Origin: DATGFB01 sp032160545
Lineage (GTDB): Bacteria > Actinomycetota > Actinomycetes > Mycobacteriales > Jatrophihabitantaceae
NCBI GenBank assembly: GCA_032160545.1
Contig: JAVHVN010000070.1
Location: forward strand, 1 to 49,029
Direction: 5' to 3'
DNA: 49,029 nt
Part shown: positions 8,208 through 16,381 of the stretch, in pieces
How the letters are laid out: each line of letters opens with the position of its first letter
How positions within the stretch are numbered: the stretch's first letter is position 1
The notes under the pieces: generated by a model
Told to the model about the DNA's origin: nothing
Database searches by the model: none
What the model saw: only the letters and a program-made list of their open reading frames with translations
Position numbers and translations under genes: made by a program

Positions 8208-8270
8208 GCGCGCCGTCGGGTATTTCACGCGCGGGAGACAACCTGTGCATCGTGCGCCCATCATGGACGC

Positions 8271-9497
8271 GTGAGTCGCATCGTTCTCGGCGTGGGCGGC
8301 GGTATCGCCGCCTACAAGGCCGCCGACCTGCTGCGCAAGCTGACCGAATCCGGTTCCGACGTCACCGTCATACCGACGGCCGCGGCGCTGCAGTTCGTCG
8401 GCACCGCCACGTGGGCCGCGCTGTCGCACCACCCTGTGGCGACCGACGTGTGGTCCGATGCGGACGAGGTTCCGCACGTCCGGCTGGGGCGCCACGCCGA
8501 CCTCGTCGTCGTCGCGCCGGCGACCGCTGACCTGCTTGCCCGTGCCGCGCACGGCCTCGCCGACGACCTTCTCACCAACACGCTGCTCACCGCGCGATGT
8601 CCCGTCGTCTTCGCCGCGGCGATGCACACCGAGATGTGGGAGCACCCCGCCACCGTCGAGAACGTGGCGACGCTGCGCCGCCGCGGCGCGATCGTGCTCG
8701 ACCCGGCAGTGGGGCGCCTGACCGGTAGCGACACCGGCCGGGGCCGGCTTCCCGAGCCCGCCGAGATCGCCCAGCTGTGCGAACTGCTGCTGCACCGCCC
8801 GGAGGCCCTGCCCAGCGACCTCGCCGGCCGGCACGTCCTGATCAGCGCGGGGGGAACCCGTGAGCCGCTCGATCCGGTGCGCTTCCTCGGCAACGCCTCC
8901 TCGGGCCGCCAGGGCTACGCGCTCGCCACCGTCGCCGCCGCTCGCGGGGCTCGGGTCACGCTGGTGTCGGCGAACGTCGAATTGCCCGAGCCCGCCGGCG
9001 TCGAGGTGGTCCGGGTCGGCAGCACGGCCGAGCTGCGCGACGCGGTGACCAAGGCCGCGGCCGACGCCGATGCTGTGGTCATGGCCGCTGCGGTCGCCGA
9101 CTTCCGCCCGGTCACGACCGCCGACCACAAGATCAAGAAGACCGACGCCGCGCCCGAGTCGATCGTCCTCACCGAGAATCCGGACGTGCTCGCCGAGCTG
9201 GTCGCGGCCCGTTCGACCGGGCAGCTGCCGGCCGGCCAGATCATCGTGGGATTCGCGGCAGAGACCGGGGATGCATCCGGCGACGTGCTGCACCACGGGC
9301 GGGCGAAGCTCGCCCGCAAGGGGTGCGACCTGCTCGTCGTCAACGCGGTGGGGGACGGGCGGGCCTTCGGCCAGGCCGAGAACGCGGCAGTGATCCTCGG
9401 CACAGGCGGCATGGAGAGGGCGGTGGCGCTGGGCCCGAAGGCCGTGCTCGCCGCGGCGGTCTGGGACGAGACCGCCCGATTGTTCGACACCCGCTGA
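8271..9497 (+). CDS. coaBC: Bifunctional phosphopantothenoylcysteine decarboxylase/synthase
   Basis: Seen: 408 residues. The N-terminal flavoprotein CoaC domain (about 1-185) has GGIAAYKAADLLRKL, the FMN-site APATADLLARAAHGLADDLL and AAMHTEMWEHPATVENV. The C-terminal CoaB domain has ISAGGTREPLDPVRFLGNASSG, VVMAAAVADFRP and DHKIKK (nucleotide/dimer loop). Role: two consecutive steps of CoA synthesis, coupling cysteine to 4'-phosphopantothenate and decarboxylating the product. The segment GRLTGSDTGRGRLPE stands where E. coli Dfp has its substrate-flap Cys; I recall this variant as common in actinobacteria. Start GTG 8271. The short ORF ATG-GAC-GCG-TGA (8263-8274) ends on this start by a GTGA overlap and may couple translation. 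Confidence 0.96.
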   Translation: MSRIVLGVGGGIAAYKAADLLRKLTESGSDVTVIPTAAALQFVGTATWAALSHHPVATDVWSDADEVPHVRLGRHADLVVVAPATADLLARAAHGLADDLLTNTLLTARCPVVFAAAMHTEMWEHPATVENVATLRRRGAIVLDPAVGRLTGSDTGRGRLPEPAEIAQLCELLLHRPEALPSDLAGRHVLISAGGTREPLDPVRFLGNASSGRQGYALATVAAARGARVTLVSANVELPEPAGVEVVRVGSTAELRDAVTKAAADADAVVMAAAVADFRPVTTADHKIKKTDAAPESIVLTENPDVLAELVAARSTGQLPAGQIIVGFAAETGDASGDVLHHGRAKLARKGCDLLVVNAVGDGRAFGQAENAAVILGTGGMERAVALGPKAVLAAAVWDETARLFDTR

Positions 9498-9593
9498 ATG
9501 CGGCGAGCCGGCCGTTCGAGGCGCGTGTGACGCGACCGGCCGATACACTCCACCGGAATCCTGGCATTACCCACTTTCCCTTTCGGAGCGCAT

Positions 9594-10787
9594 GTGAGCC
9601 GCCGTCTGTTCACCTCGGAGTCTGTGACCGAGGGCCACCCCGACAAGATCGCCGACCAGATCAGCGACTCGATCCTCGACGCCCTCCTGGCGCAGGATCC
9701 GTCCAGCCGCGTCGCCGTCGAGACGCTGATCACGACCGGCCAGGTGCACGTCGCGGGTGAGGTGACCACCGAGGCTTACGCCGACATCCCGACCATCGTG
9801 CGCGAGCGCATCCTCGAGATCGGCTACGACTCGTCGCGCAAGGGCTTCGACGGTGCGTCGTGCGGCGTCAACGTTTCGATCGGCGCGCAGTCTCCCGACA
9901 TCGCGCAGGGCGTCGACACCGCGTACGAGGCCCGGGTCGAGGGTTCACACGACGAGATCGCGGCGCAGGGCGCCGGCGATCAGGGCCTGATGTTCGGCTT
10001 CGCCTGCGACGAGACCGCCGAGCTCATGCCGCTGCCGATCTCCCTGGCCCACCGCCTCGCCGAGCGGCTCGCTGCCGTGCGCAAGGACGGCACGGTTCCC
10101 TACCTGCGTCCCGACGGCAAGACCCAGGTCACCATCGAGTACATCGACGGCAAGCCGGTGCGCCTCGACACCGTCGTCGTCTCGAGCCAACATGCCGGCG
10201 ACATCGACCTCGACACCCTGCTCAAGCCGGACGTCGAGGAGCACGTGATCCGTCCCGTCGTGGCGCAGCTCGGCATCGACACCCAGGACTACCGGGTGCT
10301 GGTGAACCCCACCGGCCGCTTCGAGATCGGTGGCCCGATGGGAGACGCCGGCCTCACCGGTCGCAAGATCATCGTCGACACCTACGGCGGCTACGCACGG
10401 CACGGCGGCGGCGCCTTCTCGGGCAAGGACCCGTCGAAGGTCGACCGCTCGGCTGCGTACGCCATGCGCTGGGTGGCGAAGAACGTCGTCGCCGCCAAGC
10501 TCGCCACCAAGTGCGAGGTGCAGGTCGCGTACGCGATCGGCAAAGCCGAACCGGTGGGCCTGTTCATCGAGACTTTCGGCACCGAGTCGGTGTCGGTCGA
10601 CCGCATCGAGGACGCGGTGCTGCAGACGTTCGACCTGCGCCCGGCCGCCATCATCCGTGATCTCGACCTCAAGCGGCCGATCTATGCCGCGACCGCCGCG
10701 TACGGCCACTTCGGCCGCGACCTTCCGGACTTCAGCTGGGAGCGCACCGACCGCGCCGAGCAGCTGGCCAAGCTCGCCACCAGCTGA
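9594..10787 (+). CDS. metK: S-adenosylmethionine synthetase
   Basis: Seen: 397 residues with TSESVTEGHPDKIADQISD (Met/ATP site), GAGDQGLMFGFA, GRFEIGGPMGDAGLTGRKI and GGGAFSGKDPSKVDRSAAY (phosphate loop), which together make a complete MetK. Reaction: ATP + L-methionine + water to SAM + phosphate + diphosphate; cytosolic tetramer. Start GTG 9594 has GGAG at 9585-9588. A TACACT hexamer at 9544-9549 could be a -10 giving a leader of about 35 bases, but I see no good -35 and no SAM riboswitch fold. The gene is followed by a strong hairpin at 10799-10840 that probably ends its transcript. Confidence 0.98.
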   Translation: MSRRLFTSESVTEGHPDKIADQISDSILDALLAQDPSSRVAVETLITTGQVHVAGEVTTEAYADIPTIVRERILEIGYDSSRKGFDGASCGVNVSIGAQSPDIAQGVDTAYEARVEGSHDEIAAQGAGDQGLMFGFACDETAELMPLPISLAHRLAERLAAVRKDGTVPYLRPDGKTQVTIEYIDGKPVRLDTVVVSSQHAGDIDLDTLLKPDVEEHVIRPVVAQLGIDTQDYRVLVNPTGRFEIGGPMGDAGLTGRKIIVDTYGGYARHGGGAFSGKDPSKVDRSAAYAMRWVAKNVVAAKLATKCEVQVAYAIGKAEPVGLFIETFGTESVSVDRIEDAVLQTFDLRPAAIIRDLDLKRPIYAATAAYGHFGRDLPDFSWERTDRAEQLAKLATS

Positions 10788-10798
10788 TCCCGACTGCC

Positions 10799-10840
10799 GG
10801 CCCCGTGGCCCGGTTCCCGAGCGGAACCGGCCGCGGGGCC
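10799..10840 (+). terminator. Hairpin terminator after metK
   Basis: CGGTTCC (10811-10817) and GGAACCG (10823-10829) pair around a five-base loop. The outer arms GGCCCCG (10799-10805) and CGGGGCC (10834-10840) extend the stem with a small bulge. No T-run follows, as is usual for actinobacterial terminators. Confidence 0.55.
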
Positions 10841-10949
10841 GCGTCATGTCTGCGGCCGACCGTGCGATCAGCTCCCCATGCGAACAGCGGCACGGGCAGA
10901 TCGGTGAAACTGTCGCGGCCGGCTGATAGGACTGGGCCGTGAGCACGCC

Positions 10950-12950
10950 ATGACCGCCACCCGGCGCACCGGCCTCGCGGCCGGGGCCCGTGCGATGCCT
11001 CGCACTACGCCGCAGCCGGCCCCCGTCGCGCCGGTCGCCCGGCTCATGGTGGACGTGCCGCTGCCGCACCTCGATCGCCCCTTCGACTACCTCGTCAGCA
11101 CCACGCTCGACGAGCAGGTGAGCGCGGGCTCGCGAGTGCGGGTCCGCTTCAGCGGGCGTCTCGTGGACGCCTTCGTGCTCGAGCGGCGCGACATCAGCGA
11201 TCACGACGGCACGCTCGCGTTCGTCGAGCGGGTGGTCGGCGTCGAGCCGGTGCTGACCGACGAGACGGCTGCCCTGTTCCGCGCCGTCGCCGACCGGTGG
11301 GCCGGAAGTTTCGTCGACGTCGCCCGGCTCGGCGTCCCCACGCGGCACGCCGGTGCCGAGGCCAAGGCGTGGCCCGAAGCCGAGCGCGCCGCCCCCGCCG
11401 CGGGCGGCGCCCCCGCGGAGGGGTTCGGCCGGTACCGGGCCGGTCCGGCATTCCTGAGCGCGGTGACCGCGGCGCGCCCGGCCCGGGCCGTATGGAGCGC
11501 CCTGGCCGGCGAGGACTGGCCACGGCGCTTCGCCGAGGCGGCGCTGGCCGCCCTGGGCGCCGGCCGCGGAGCGGTCCTGCTCGTCCCCGATGCGCGCGAC
11601 CTGGCGCGGCTCGATGCCGCTCTGACGGCCCTGCTCGGCTCGGGCCGGCACGTCGCACTGTCGGCGGACCTGGGGCCGCCCGAGCGCTATCGCCGCTGGA
11701 TCGCCGTGCGCCGAGGTGCCGTCCGCATCGTCGTCGGCACGCGTGCCGCCGCCTACGCCCCTGTCGCGGACCTCGGCCTGCTCGCGATCTGGGACGACGG
11801 CGACGACCTGCATGCCGAGCCACGGGCCCCGTACCCGCATGCCCGCGACGTCCTCATCCAGCGCTCCTCGCTGACCGGGGCCGCCCTGCTCGTCGGTGGG
11901 TTCGCGCGCACCGCTGAATCGGCGCTGCTCGTCGAGTCCGGCTGGGCGCACGAGATAGTCGCCGACCGGACGGTGGTGCGGGCGTCGACTCCGCGGACTA
12001 CCGCGGTCGGCGACGACATCGAGCAGGCCCGCGATCCCGCGGCCTCCGCCGCGCGGCTGCCGAGCCTGGCCATGCGCACGGCACGCGACGCCCTGGCTGC
12101 CGGGCACCCGGTTCTCGTGCAGGTTCCCCGCCGCGGCTACGTTCCCTCGCTCGGGTGCGCCCGCGACCGCACGCCGGTGCGCTGTGCGCACTGCTCCGGC
12201 CCGGTGGCGGCGGCATCGAGCCGTTCGACGCCCACCTGCCGCTGGTGCGGCCGGCCGGCCACGGACTGGAGCTGCCCGGCCTGCGGCGGCCGGCAGTTGC
12301 GTGCCGCCGTGGTCGGTGCCGGGCGCACGGCCGAGGAACTCGGGCGCGCGTTTCCCGGTGTCGCCGTGCGCACGTCCGGCGGCGAGCGGGTGCTGGCGGG
12401 TGTCGAGGCGGCGCCGGCGCTGGTCGTGGCGACACCCGGCGCCGAACCGGTCGCCGACGGCGGCTATGGCGCGGCGCTGCTGCTCGACGGCTGGGCGCTA
12501 CTCTCGCGCGCCGACCTGCGCGCCGGCGAGGAGACCCTGCGCCGGTGGATGAACGCCGCGGCGCTGGTCCGCTCCGACGGCACGGTCGTCGTCGGCGCGG
12601 ATGCCGGTGTGCCGGCCGTGCAGGCGCTCGTCCGATGGGATCCGGGCGGCGCGGCGGCGCGCGAACTGGCCGAGCGTGCCGAGCTCGGGTTCACCCCCGC
12701 CGTCCGCATGGGCGCGATCACCGGGACGCCGGCGGCGATCGCCGAGATCCTCTCGGCCGCCGAGCTGCCCGCTGCGGCCGAGATCATCGGAGCGGTGCCG
12801 GCGGGCGCCGAGACCGAGCGGATGCTCGTCCGCGTGCCACGGGCCGCCGGCGGGCAGCTCGCCGCGGCGTTGAAGGTCGCCAGTTCGGTTCGTTCGGCGC
12901 GCAAGTCGCCCGATCCGGTGAAGATCGAGCTCGATCCCGTCCGGCTCTGA
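10950..12950 (+). CDS. priA: Probable replication restart protein PriA (helicase motifs lost)
   Basis: Seen: 666 residues. The 3' DNA-binding N-terminal domain (about 30-130: VDVPLPHLDRPFDYLV, GSRVRVRFSGR) is present, and zinc-binding Cys residues occur in pairs near 412/415, 430/433 and 442/445. The helicase signature is not: around residue 185 there is no GxGKT Walker A loop, and where E. coli has DEEH this protein has WDDGDD (about 281-286). Known: actinobacterial PriA homologues lack the ATPase motifs and are annotated as putative primosomal protein N'. It probably acts as a DNA-structure-binding or loading factor. Start ATG 10950; a four-codon ORF (GTG 10939 to TGA 10953) ends over it by ATGA. 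Convergent with the exporter gene. Confidence 0.9.
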   Translation: MTATRRTGLAAGARAMPRTTPQPAPVAPVARLMVDVPLPHLDRPFDYLVSTTLDEQVSAGSRVRVRFSGRLVDAFVLERRDISDHDGTLAFVERVVGVEPVLTDETAALFRAVADRWAGSFVDVARLGVPTRHAGAEAKAWPEAERAAPAAGGAPAEGFGRYRAGPAFLSAVTAARPARAVWSALAGEDWPRRFAEAALAALGAGRGAVLLVPDARDLARLDAALTALLGSGRHVALSADLGPPERYRRWIAVRRGAVRIVVGTRAAAYAPVADLGLLAIWDDGDDLHAEPRAPYPHARDVLIQRSSLTGAALLVGGFARTAESALLVESGWAHEIVADRTVVRASTPRTTAVGDDIEQARDPAASAARLPSLAMRTARDALAAGHPVLVQVPRRGYVPSLGCARDRTPVRCAHCSGPVAAASSRSTPTCRWCGRPATDWSCPACGGRQLRAAVVGAGRTAEELGRAFPGVAVRTSGGERVLAGVEAAPALVVATPGAEPVADGGYGAALLLDGWALLSRADLRAGEETLRRWMNAAALVRSDGTVVVGADAGVPAVQALVRWDPGGAAARELAERAELGFTPAVRMGAITGTPAAIAEILSAAELPAAAEIIGAVPAGAETERMLVRVPRAAGGQLAAALKVASSVRSARKSPDPVKIELDPVRL

Positions 12951-12985
12951 AGTACGGCCCAGGACCGCTGACGGTCACGAGTGCC

Positions 12986-14794
12986 TCAGCGTCGGGTGGT
13001 GCCGGTGTCCTCGAGCACTGCGGGCACTGCGAGCGCCTCGCCCTCGTGTGCGAGCGCCTCGCCTACGGACTCGCGGTGCCGCTGCTCGCCGGTCATGGCC
13101 TGGTCCGCGTCGCGGGCCTCGCCGTGGACGAACCGTTCACCGCGCATCAGCGAGGCGGCCGTCGCGATCAGCAGCATCACGATCGACGCTCCGAAGGCGA
13201 TGAGCAGACCGTGCATGAACGGTTCGGAGATCAGGTGCGGAAAGAACGTCGTGCCGGTCAGCTTCTGCACGTCGACGCCCGAGCCGGGCTGCAACTGCGC
13301 CGGGTCGACTTGACGCATCAGCTGCTCGATCGGGTTGTCGCCGAGGAACGCCGCGAACAGCGTGCCGACGGGCGGCACGTGCGAGATCTGGCGCGCCGCG
13401 TCGGGGGAGACGCCCGCCGACGTGAGGCCCGAGTAGAGGGACGCGGGCAGGCGGCTCGCCAGCCCGATGGCCATGAGGGTGAAGAACCCGCCCATCGACA
13501 GGACCATGCCGGCGTTCATGCCGGTGGCCCGCACGCCCGACGCCGCGCCGCGCTGGGCCGCTGGGACGGCGTTCATGATCGCCGCGGAATTCGGTGCCGC
13601 CATGAGACCGCCGCCGATCCCGTTGAGCGCGAGCAGGGTGGCGAACAGCAGGTAGTTGAAGTCAGCGGGGATGAGGATCAGGCCGACGAAGGTCGCGGCC
13701 ATGACGAGCAGACCGCCCGACGAGAAGGCACGGGCACCGAACCGGTCGGACACCGCCCCGGACACCGGGCCGGCGACGAGGAAGCCGATCGTCAGAGGCA
13801 GCATGTAGATGCCCGCCCACAGCGGGGTGTCGTGGTACGAGTAGCCGTGCAGCGGCAGCCAGATGCCCTGCAGCCAGATGATCAGCATGAACTGCAGGCC
13901 GCCTCGCGACATGGCGGTGAGCAGGTTGACCGCCTGCCCGGCCGCGAACGCGCGGATCCGGAACAGCCGCAGGTTGATCATCGGATCGGCAACCCGGTTC
14001 TCCACGAACCCGAACACGACCAGCAGGACGATGCCGGCGATCAGGCCGGTGAGCACCGTGGGTGACGTCCAGCCCATCGTGTGGCGGCCGTAGGGCTGCA
14101 GGCCGTACGTGATCGCGATCAGGATCGAGATCAGCCCGACGCCGAACGTGACGTTGCCCCACCAGTCCACGACGATGCGCTTGGCGCTGTCGCGCGGCTG
14201 GTCGTGCAGCGTTCGGTAGCCGATCCAGGTCCCCCAGATGCCGACGGGGACGCTGACCCAGAAGACCGCGCGCCAGTGCCATTCGGAGAGCAGTCCGCCG
14301 ATGACGAGCCCGGCGAACGAGCCGGCGAGCGCCGCGACCTGGTTGACGCCGAGCGCGAAGCCACGGCGATCGGGCGGGAACGCGTCGGTGATGATCGCCG
14401 TCGAGTTGGCCGTCAGCATGGCTCCGCCGACACCTTGCACCACCCGCAGCCCGATGATCTCGAGAGCACCCGCGGCGCCGGTGTTCGGGACGAGCGCACA
14501 CCCGATCGAGGCGATCGTGAAGATCAGGAAGCCGAGATTGAACAGCTTGGCGCGGCCGTACTGGTCGCCGAGCCGCCCGAACGTCACCACGAGCACGGCG
14601 GTGACGAGCAGGTAGCCCATGAGCATCCAGAGCAGGTACGAGATGTTCTGCGGTGCCAGCGGGTCGAGCCCGAGGCCGGCGAAGATCGCCGGGAGCGAGA
14701 TCAGCAGGATCGACGAGTTGAGGGTCGCCGCGAGGATGCCGACCGTGGTCACCGAGAGCGCGACCCTGCGGTCGTGCGCTGCCTTGTCCGTCAC
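12986..14794 (-). CDS. MFS transporter, DHA2 (EmrB/QacA) type
   Basis: Seen: 602 residues with about 14 hydrophobic helices. Motif A of the family appears as GRLGDQYGRAKLF after helix 2, and motif C-like GVNQVAALAGSFAGLVIGGLL in helix 5. A large loop near residues 470-530 (DNPIEQLMRQVDPAQLQPGSG) precedes the last helix, and a hydrophilic tail of about 50 residues follows it. Role: inner-membrane proton-coupled export of drugs or other small molecules; substrate unknown. Start: GTG 14794 with a purine-rich ribosome site GAGAGGGG upstream. A 15-bp palindrome overlaps its likely -10, so a repressor probably controls it, but no regulator gene adjoins it. Confidence 0.9.
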   Translation of the reverse strand: MTDKAAHDRRVALSVTTVGILAATLNSSILLISLPAIFAGLGLDPLAPQNISYLLWMLMGYLLVTAVLVVTFGRLGDQYGRAKLFNLGFLIFTIASIGCALVPNTGAAGALEIIGLRVVQGVGGAMLTANSTAIITDAFPPDRRGFALGVNQVAALAGSFAGLVIGGLLSEWHWRAVFWVSVPVGIWGTWIGYRTLHDQPRDSAKRIVVDWWGNVTFGVGLISILIAITYGLQPYGRHTMGWTSPTVLTGLIAGIVLLVVFGFVENRVADPMINLRLFRIRAFAAGQAVNLLTAMSRGGLQFMLIIWLQGIWLPLHGYSYHDTPLWAGIYMLPLTIGFLVAGPVSGAVSDRFGARAFSSGGLLVMAATFVGLILIPADFNYLLFATLLALNGIGGGLMAAPNSAAIMNAVPAAQRGAASGVRATGMNAGMVLSMGGFFTLMAIGLASRLPASLYSGLTSAGVSPDAARQISHVPPVGTLFAAFLGDNPIEQLMRQVDPAQLQPGSGVDVQKLTGTTFFPHLISEPFMHGLLIAFGASIVMLLIATAASLMRGERFVHGEARDADQAMTGEQRHRESVGEALAHEGEALAVPAVLEDTGTTRR

Positions 14795-14811
14795 CCGGTG
14801 CCCCTCTCTTC

Positions 14812-14826
14812 GTTAGCCATCCTAAC
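14812..14826 (-). promoter_or_regulatory. Palindromic operator over the MFS transporter -10
   Basis: GTTAG (14812-14816), five bases, CTAAC (14822-14826) form a perfect inverted repeat. On the minus strand the hexamer TAGGAT (14824-14819) inside it fits a -10, giving a leader of about 18 bases before the GTG at 14794. The arrangement suits a MarR- or TetR-like repressor. Confidence 0.45.
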
Positions 14827-14856
14827 TAATCCGAAGGGCTCCGGATGAGCCTCTCG

Positions 14857-14868
14857 TAGACTGCGGGT
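14857..14868 (+). promoter_or_regulatory. Leaderless -10 of def
   Basis: TAGACT (14857-14862), then six bases, then the def GTG at 14869. The identical hexamer and spacing occur at rpe (17734-17746). Confidence 0.5.
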
Positions 14869-15432
14869 GTGACCGTCGTCCCGATCCGCTTCTTCGGCGA
14901 CCCCGTGCTGCGCACCCCGGCCGAACCCGTCACGGTGTTCGACAAGCAGCTGCGCACGCTCGTCGCCGACCTCGCCGAGACGATGCTGGCCGCCCCCGGC
15001 GCGGGCCTCGCCGCACCGCAGATCGGCGTTGGGCTGCGCGTGTTCACCTATCACGTGGACGACGAACAGTCCGGGCATCTGGTCAACCCGGTGCTGCACT
15101 TCCCGTCCGACGAGGAGCAGGACGGTCCCGAAGGGTGCCTGTCGATGCCGGGCCTGGTGTTCGACTGCCGGCGCAAGGCGCACGTCGTCGCCCACGGCCA
15201 GAACATGTACGGGGACCCGATCACCGTCGAGGGCACCGCGTTGCTCGCCAGGGCGGTGCAGCACGAGACAGACCACCTCGATGGCGTGTTGTTCGTCGAC
15301 CGGCTCGACGACGAGACCCGCCGCGTGGCCATGCGGGCGATCCGAGAGGCCGACTGGGCGGGCGCTGCTGCGCCGACCGTGAAGCTCAGCCCGCACTCGA
15401 CAGTCGGCGGCGTCTTCGGGGCGGCCCTGTGA
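14869..15432 (+). CDS. def: Peptide deformylase
   Basis: Seen: 187 residues with all three family motifs: GAGLAAPQIG (44-53), EGCLS (88-92, metal ligand Cys90) and QHETDHLDG (131-139, metal ligands His132 and His136, catalytic Glu133). Role: removes the N-formyl group from nascent proteins at the ribosome. It is adjacent to fmt, which adds that group, so the two steps are encoded together. Start GTG 14869 is set by a TAGACT -10 six bases upstream; no ribosome site is present, consistent with leaderless translation. It is divergent from the MFS gene. Confidence 0.97.
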   Translation: MTVVPIRFFGDPVLRTPAEPVTVFDKQLRTLVADLAETMLAAPGAGLAAPQIGVGLRVFTYHVDDEQSGHLVNPVLHFPSDEEQDGPEGCLSMPGLVFDCRRKAHVVAHGQNMYGDPITVEGTALLARAVQHETDHLDGVLFVDRLDDETRRVAMRAIREADWAGAAAPTVKLSPHSTVGGVFGAAL

Positions 15433-15454
15433 CCGCGTCCCCCCTTGCCCGACG

Positions 15455-16381
15455 GTGAGGCTGGCCTTCGCGGGCACGCCGTCGCCCGCCGTTCCCTCTC
15501 TGCGCGCCCTGCTCGATTCGCAGCGCCACGAGGTCGTCGCGGTGATCACCCGCCCGCCCGCGCCGGCGGGGCGTGGTCGGCGCACCAACGGGTCCCCGGT
15601 CGCCGAACTCGCGAACGAGGCCGGCATTCCGGTCCTGACCCCGGCTCGACCGGGTGAACCGGAGTTCCTCGACACGTTGCGCGGGTTGCGCGTCGACTGC
15701 TGTGCCGTCGTCGCGTACGGGGCGTTGCTGCCGCGGGCGGCACTCGACGTTCCGGACCACGGCTGGGTCAACCTGCACTTCTCGCTGCTGCCGGCCTGGC
15801 GCGGCGCGGCCCCCGTGCAGCACGCGATCCTGCACGGTGACGACATCTCCGGCGCGTCGACGTTCCGCATCGAGGCCGGCCTCGACACCGGGCCGGTCTA
15901 CGGCGTGGTGACCGAACCCATCCGGCCCACCGACACGGCGGGCGATCTGCTCGGGCGCCTCGCTCTCAGCGGCGCCGGGCTGCTCACGACGACGATGGAC
16001 GGCATCGCCGCGGGCGCCCTCGTGCCGCAGCCGCAGCCGGCCGAGGGAGTTTCGTTCGCGCCCAAGATCGAGGTGTCCGACGCCCGCGTCGACTGGTCGC
16101 AGCCAGGGCGCCACGTCGATCGGCTGATCCGCGCGTGCACCCCGGTGCCCGGGGCGTGGACCATGTTTCGCGGCGAGCGGCTCAAGCTCGGCCCGGTTCG
16201 GTTGCGTGGCGGGAACGCGCTGCCTCCCGGAGGCCTCGAGGTGACGAGGTCGAGCGTCGCCGTCGGGACGGCGACGACCGAGGTCGAGCTCGGGTGGGTG
16301 CAGCCCCCGGGCAAGCGCCCGATGCCCGCCGCCGACTGGGCGCGGGGCGCCCGGCCCGGTCCGGACGAATGCCTTGGCTGA
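15455..16381 (+). CDS. fmt: Methionyl-tRNA formyltransferase
   Basis: Seen: 308 residues beginning MRLAFAGTPSPAVPSLRALL, with the catalytic Asn and His in WVNLHFSLLPAWRGAAPVQ, the catalytic Asp region GLDTGPVYG, and the C-terminal tRNA-binding domain (KIEVSDARVDW, PVPGAWTMF). Reaction: 10-formyl-THF + Met-tRNAfMet to fMet-tRNAfMet. Start GTG 15455, 22 bases after def; its stop overlaps the rsmB start by eight bases. A useful contrast with the degenerate paralogue at 1441-2460, which lacks the Asn/His pair. Confidence 0.97.
   Translation: MRLAFAGTPSPAVPSLRALLDSQRHEVVAVITRPPAPAGRGRRTNGSPVAELANEAGIPVLTPARPGEPEFLDTLRGLRVDCCAVVAYGALLPRAALDVPDHGWVNLHFSLLPAWRGAAPVQHAILHGDDISGASTFRIEAGLDTGPVYGVVTEPIRPTDTAGDLLGRLALSGAGLLTTTMDGIAAGALVPQPQPAEGVSFAPKIEVSDARVDWSQPGRHVDRLIRACTPVPGAWTMFRGERLKLGPVRLRGGNALPPGGLEVTRSSVAVGTATTEVELGWVQPPGKRPMPAADWARGARPGPDECLG

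Noticed and set aside
9498..9593. Possible SAM riboswitch before metK
   Set aside because: The gap is 96 bases and I see no SAM-riboswitch core or consistent stems.
12963..12976. GACCG-CTGA-CGGTC stem between convergent priA and the exporter gene as a terminator
   Set aside because: Only five base pairs and no T-run; too weak to call.
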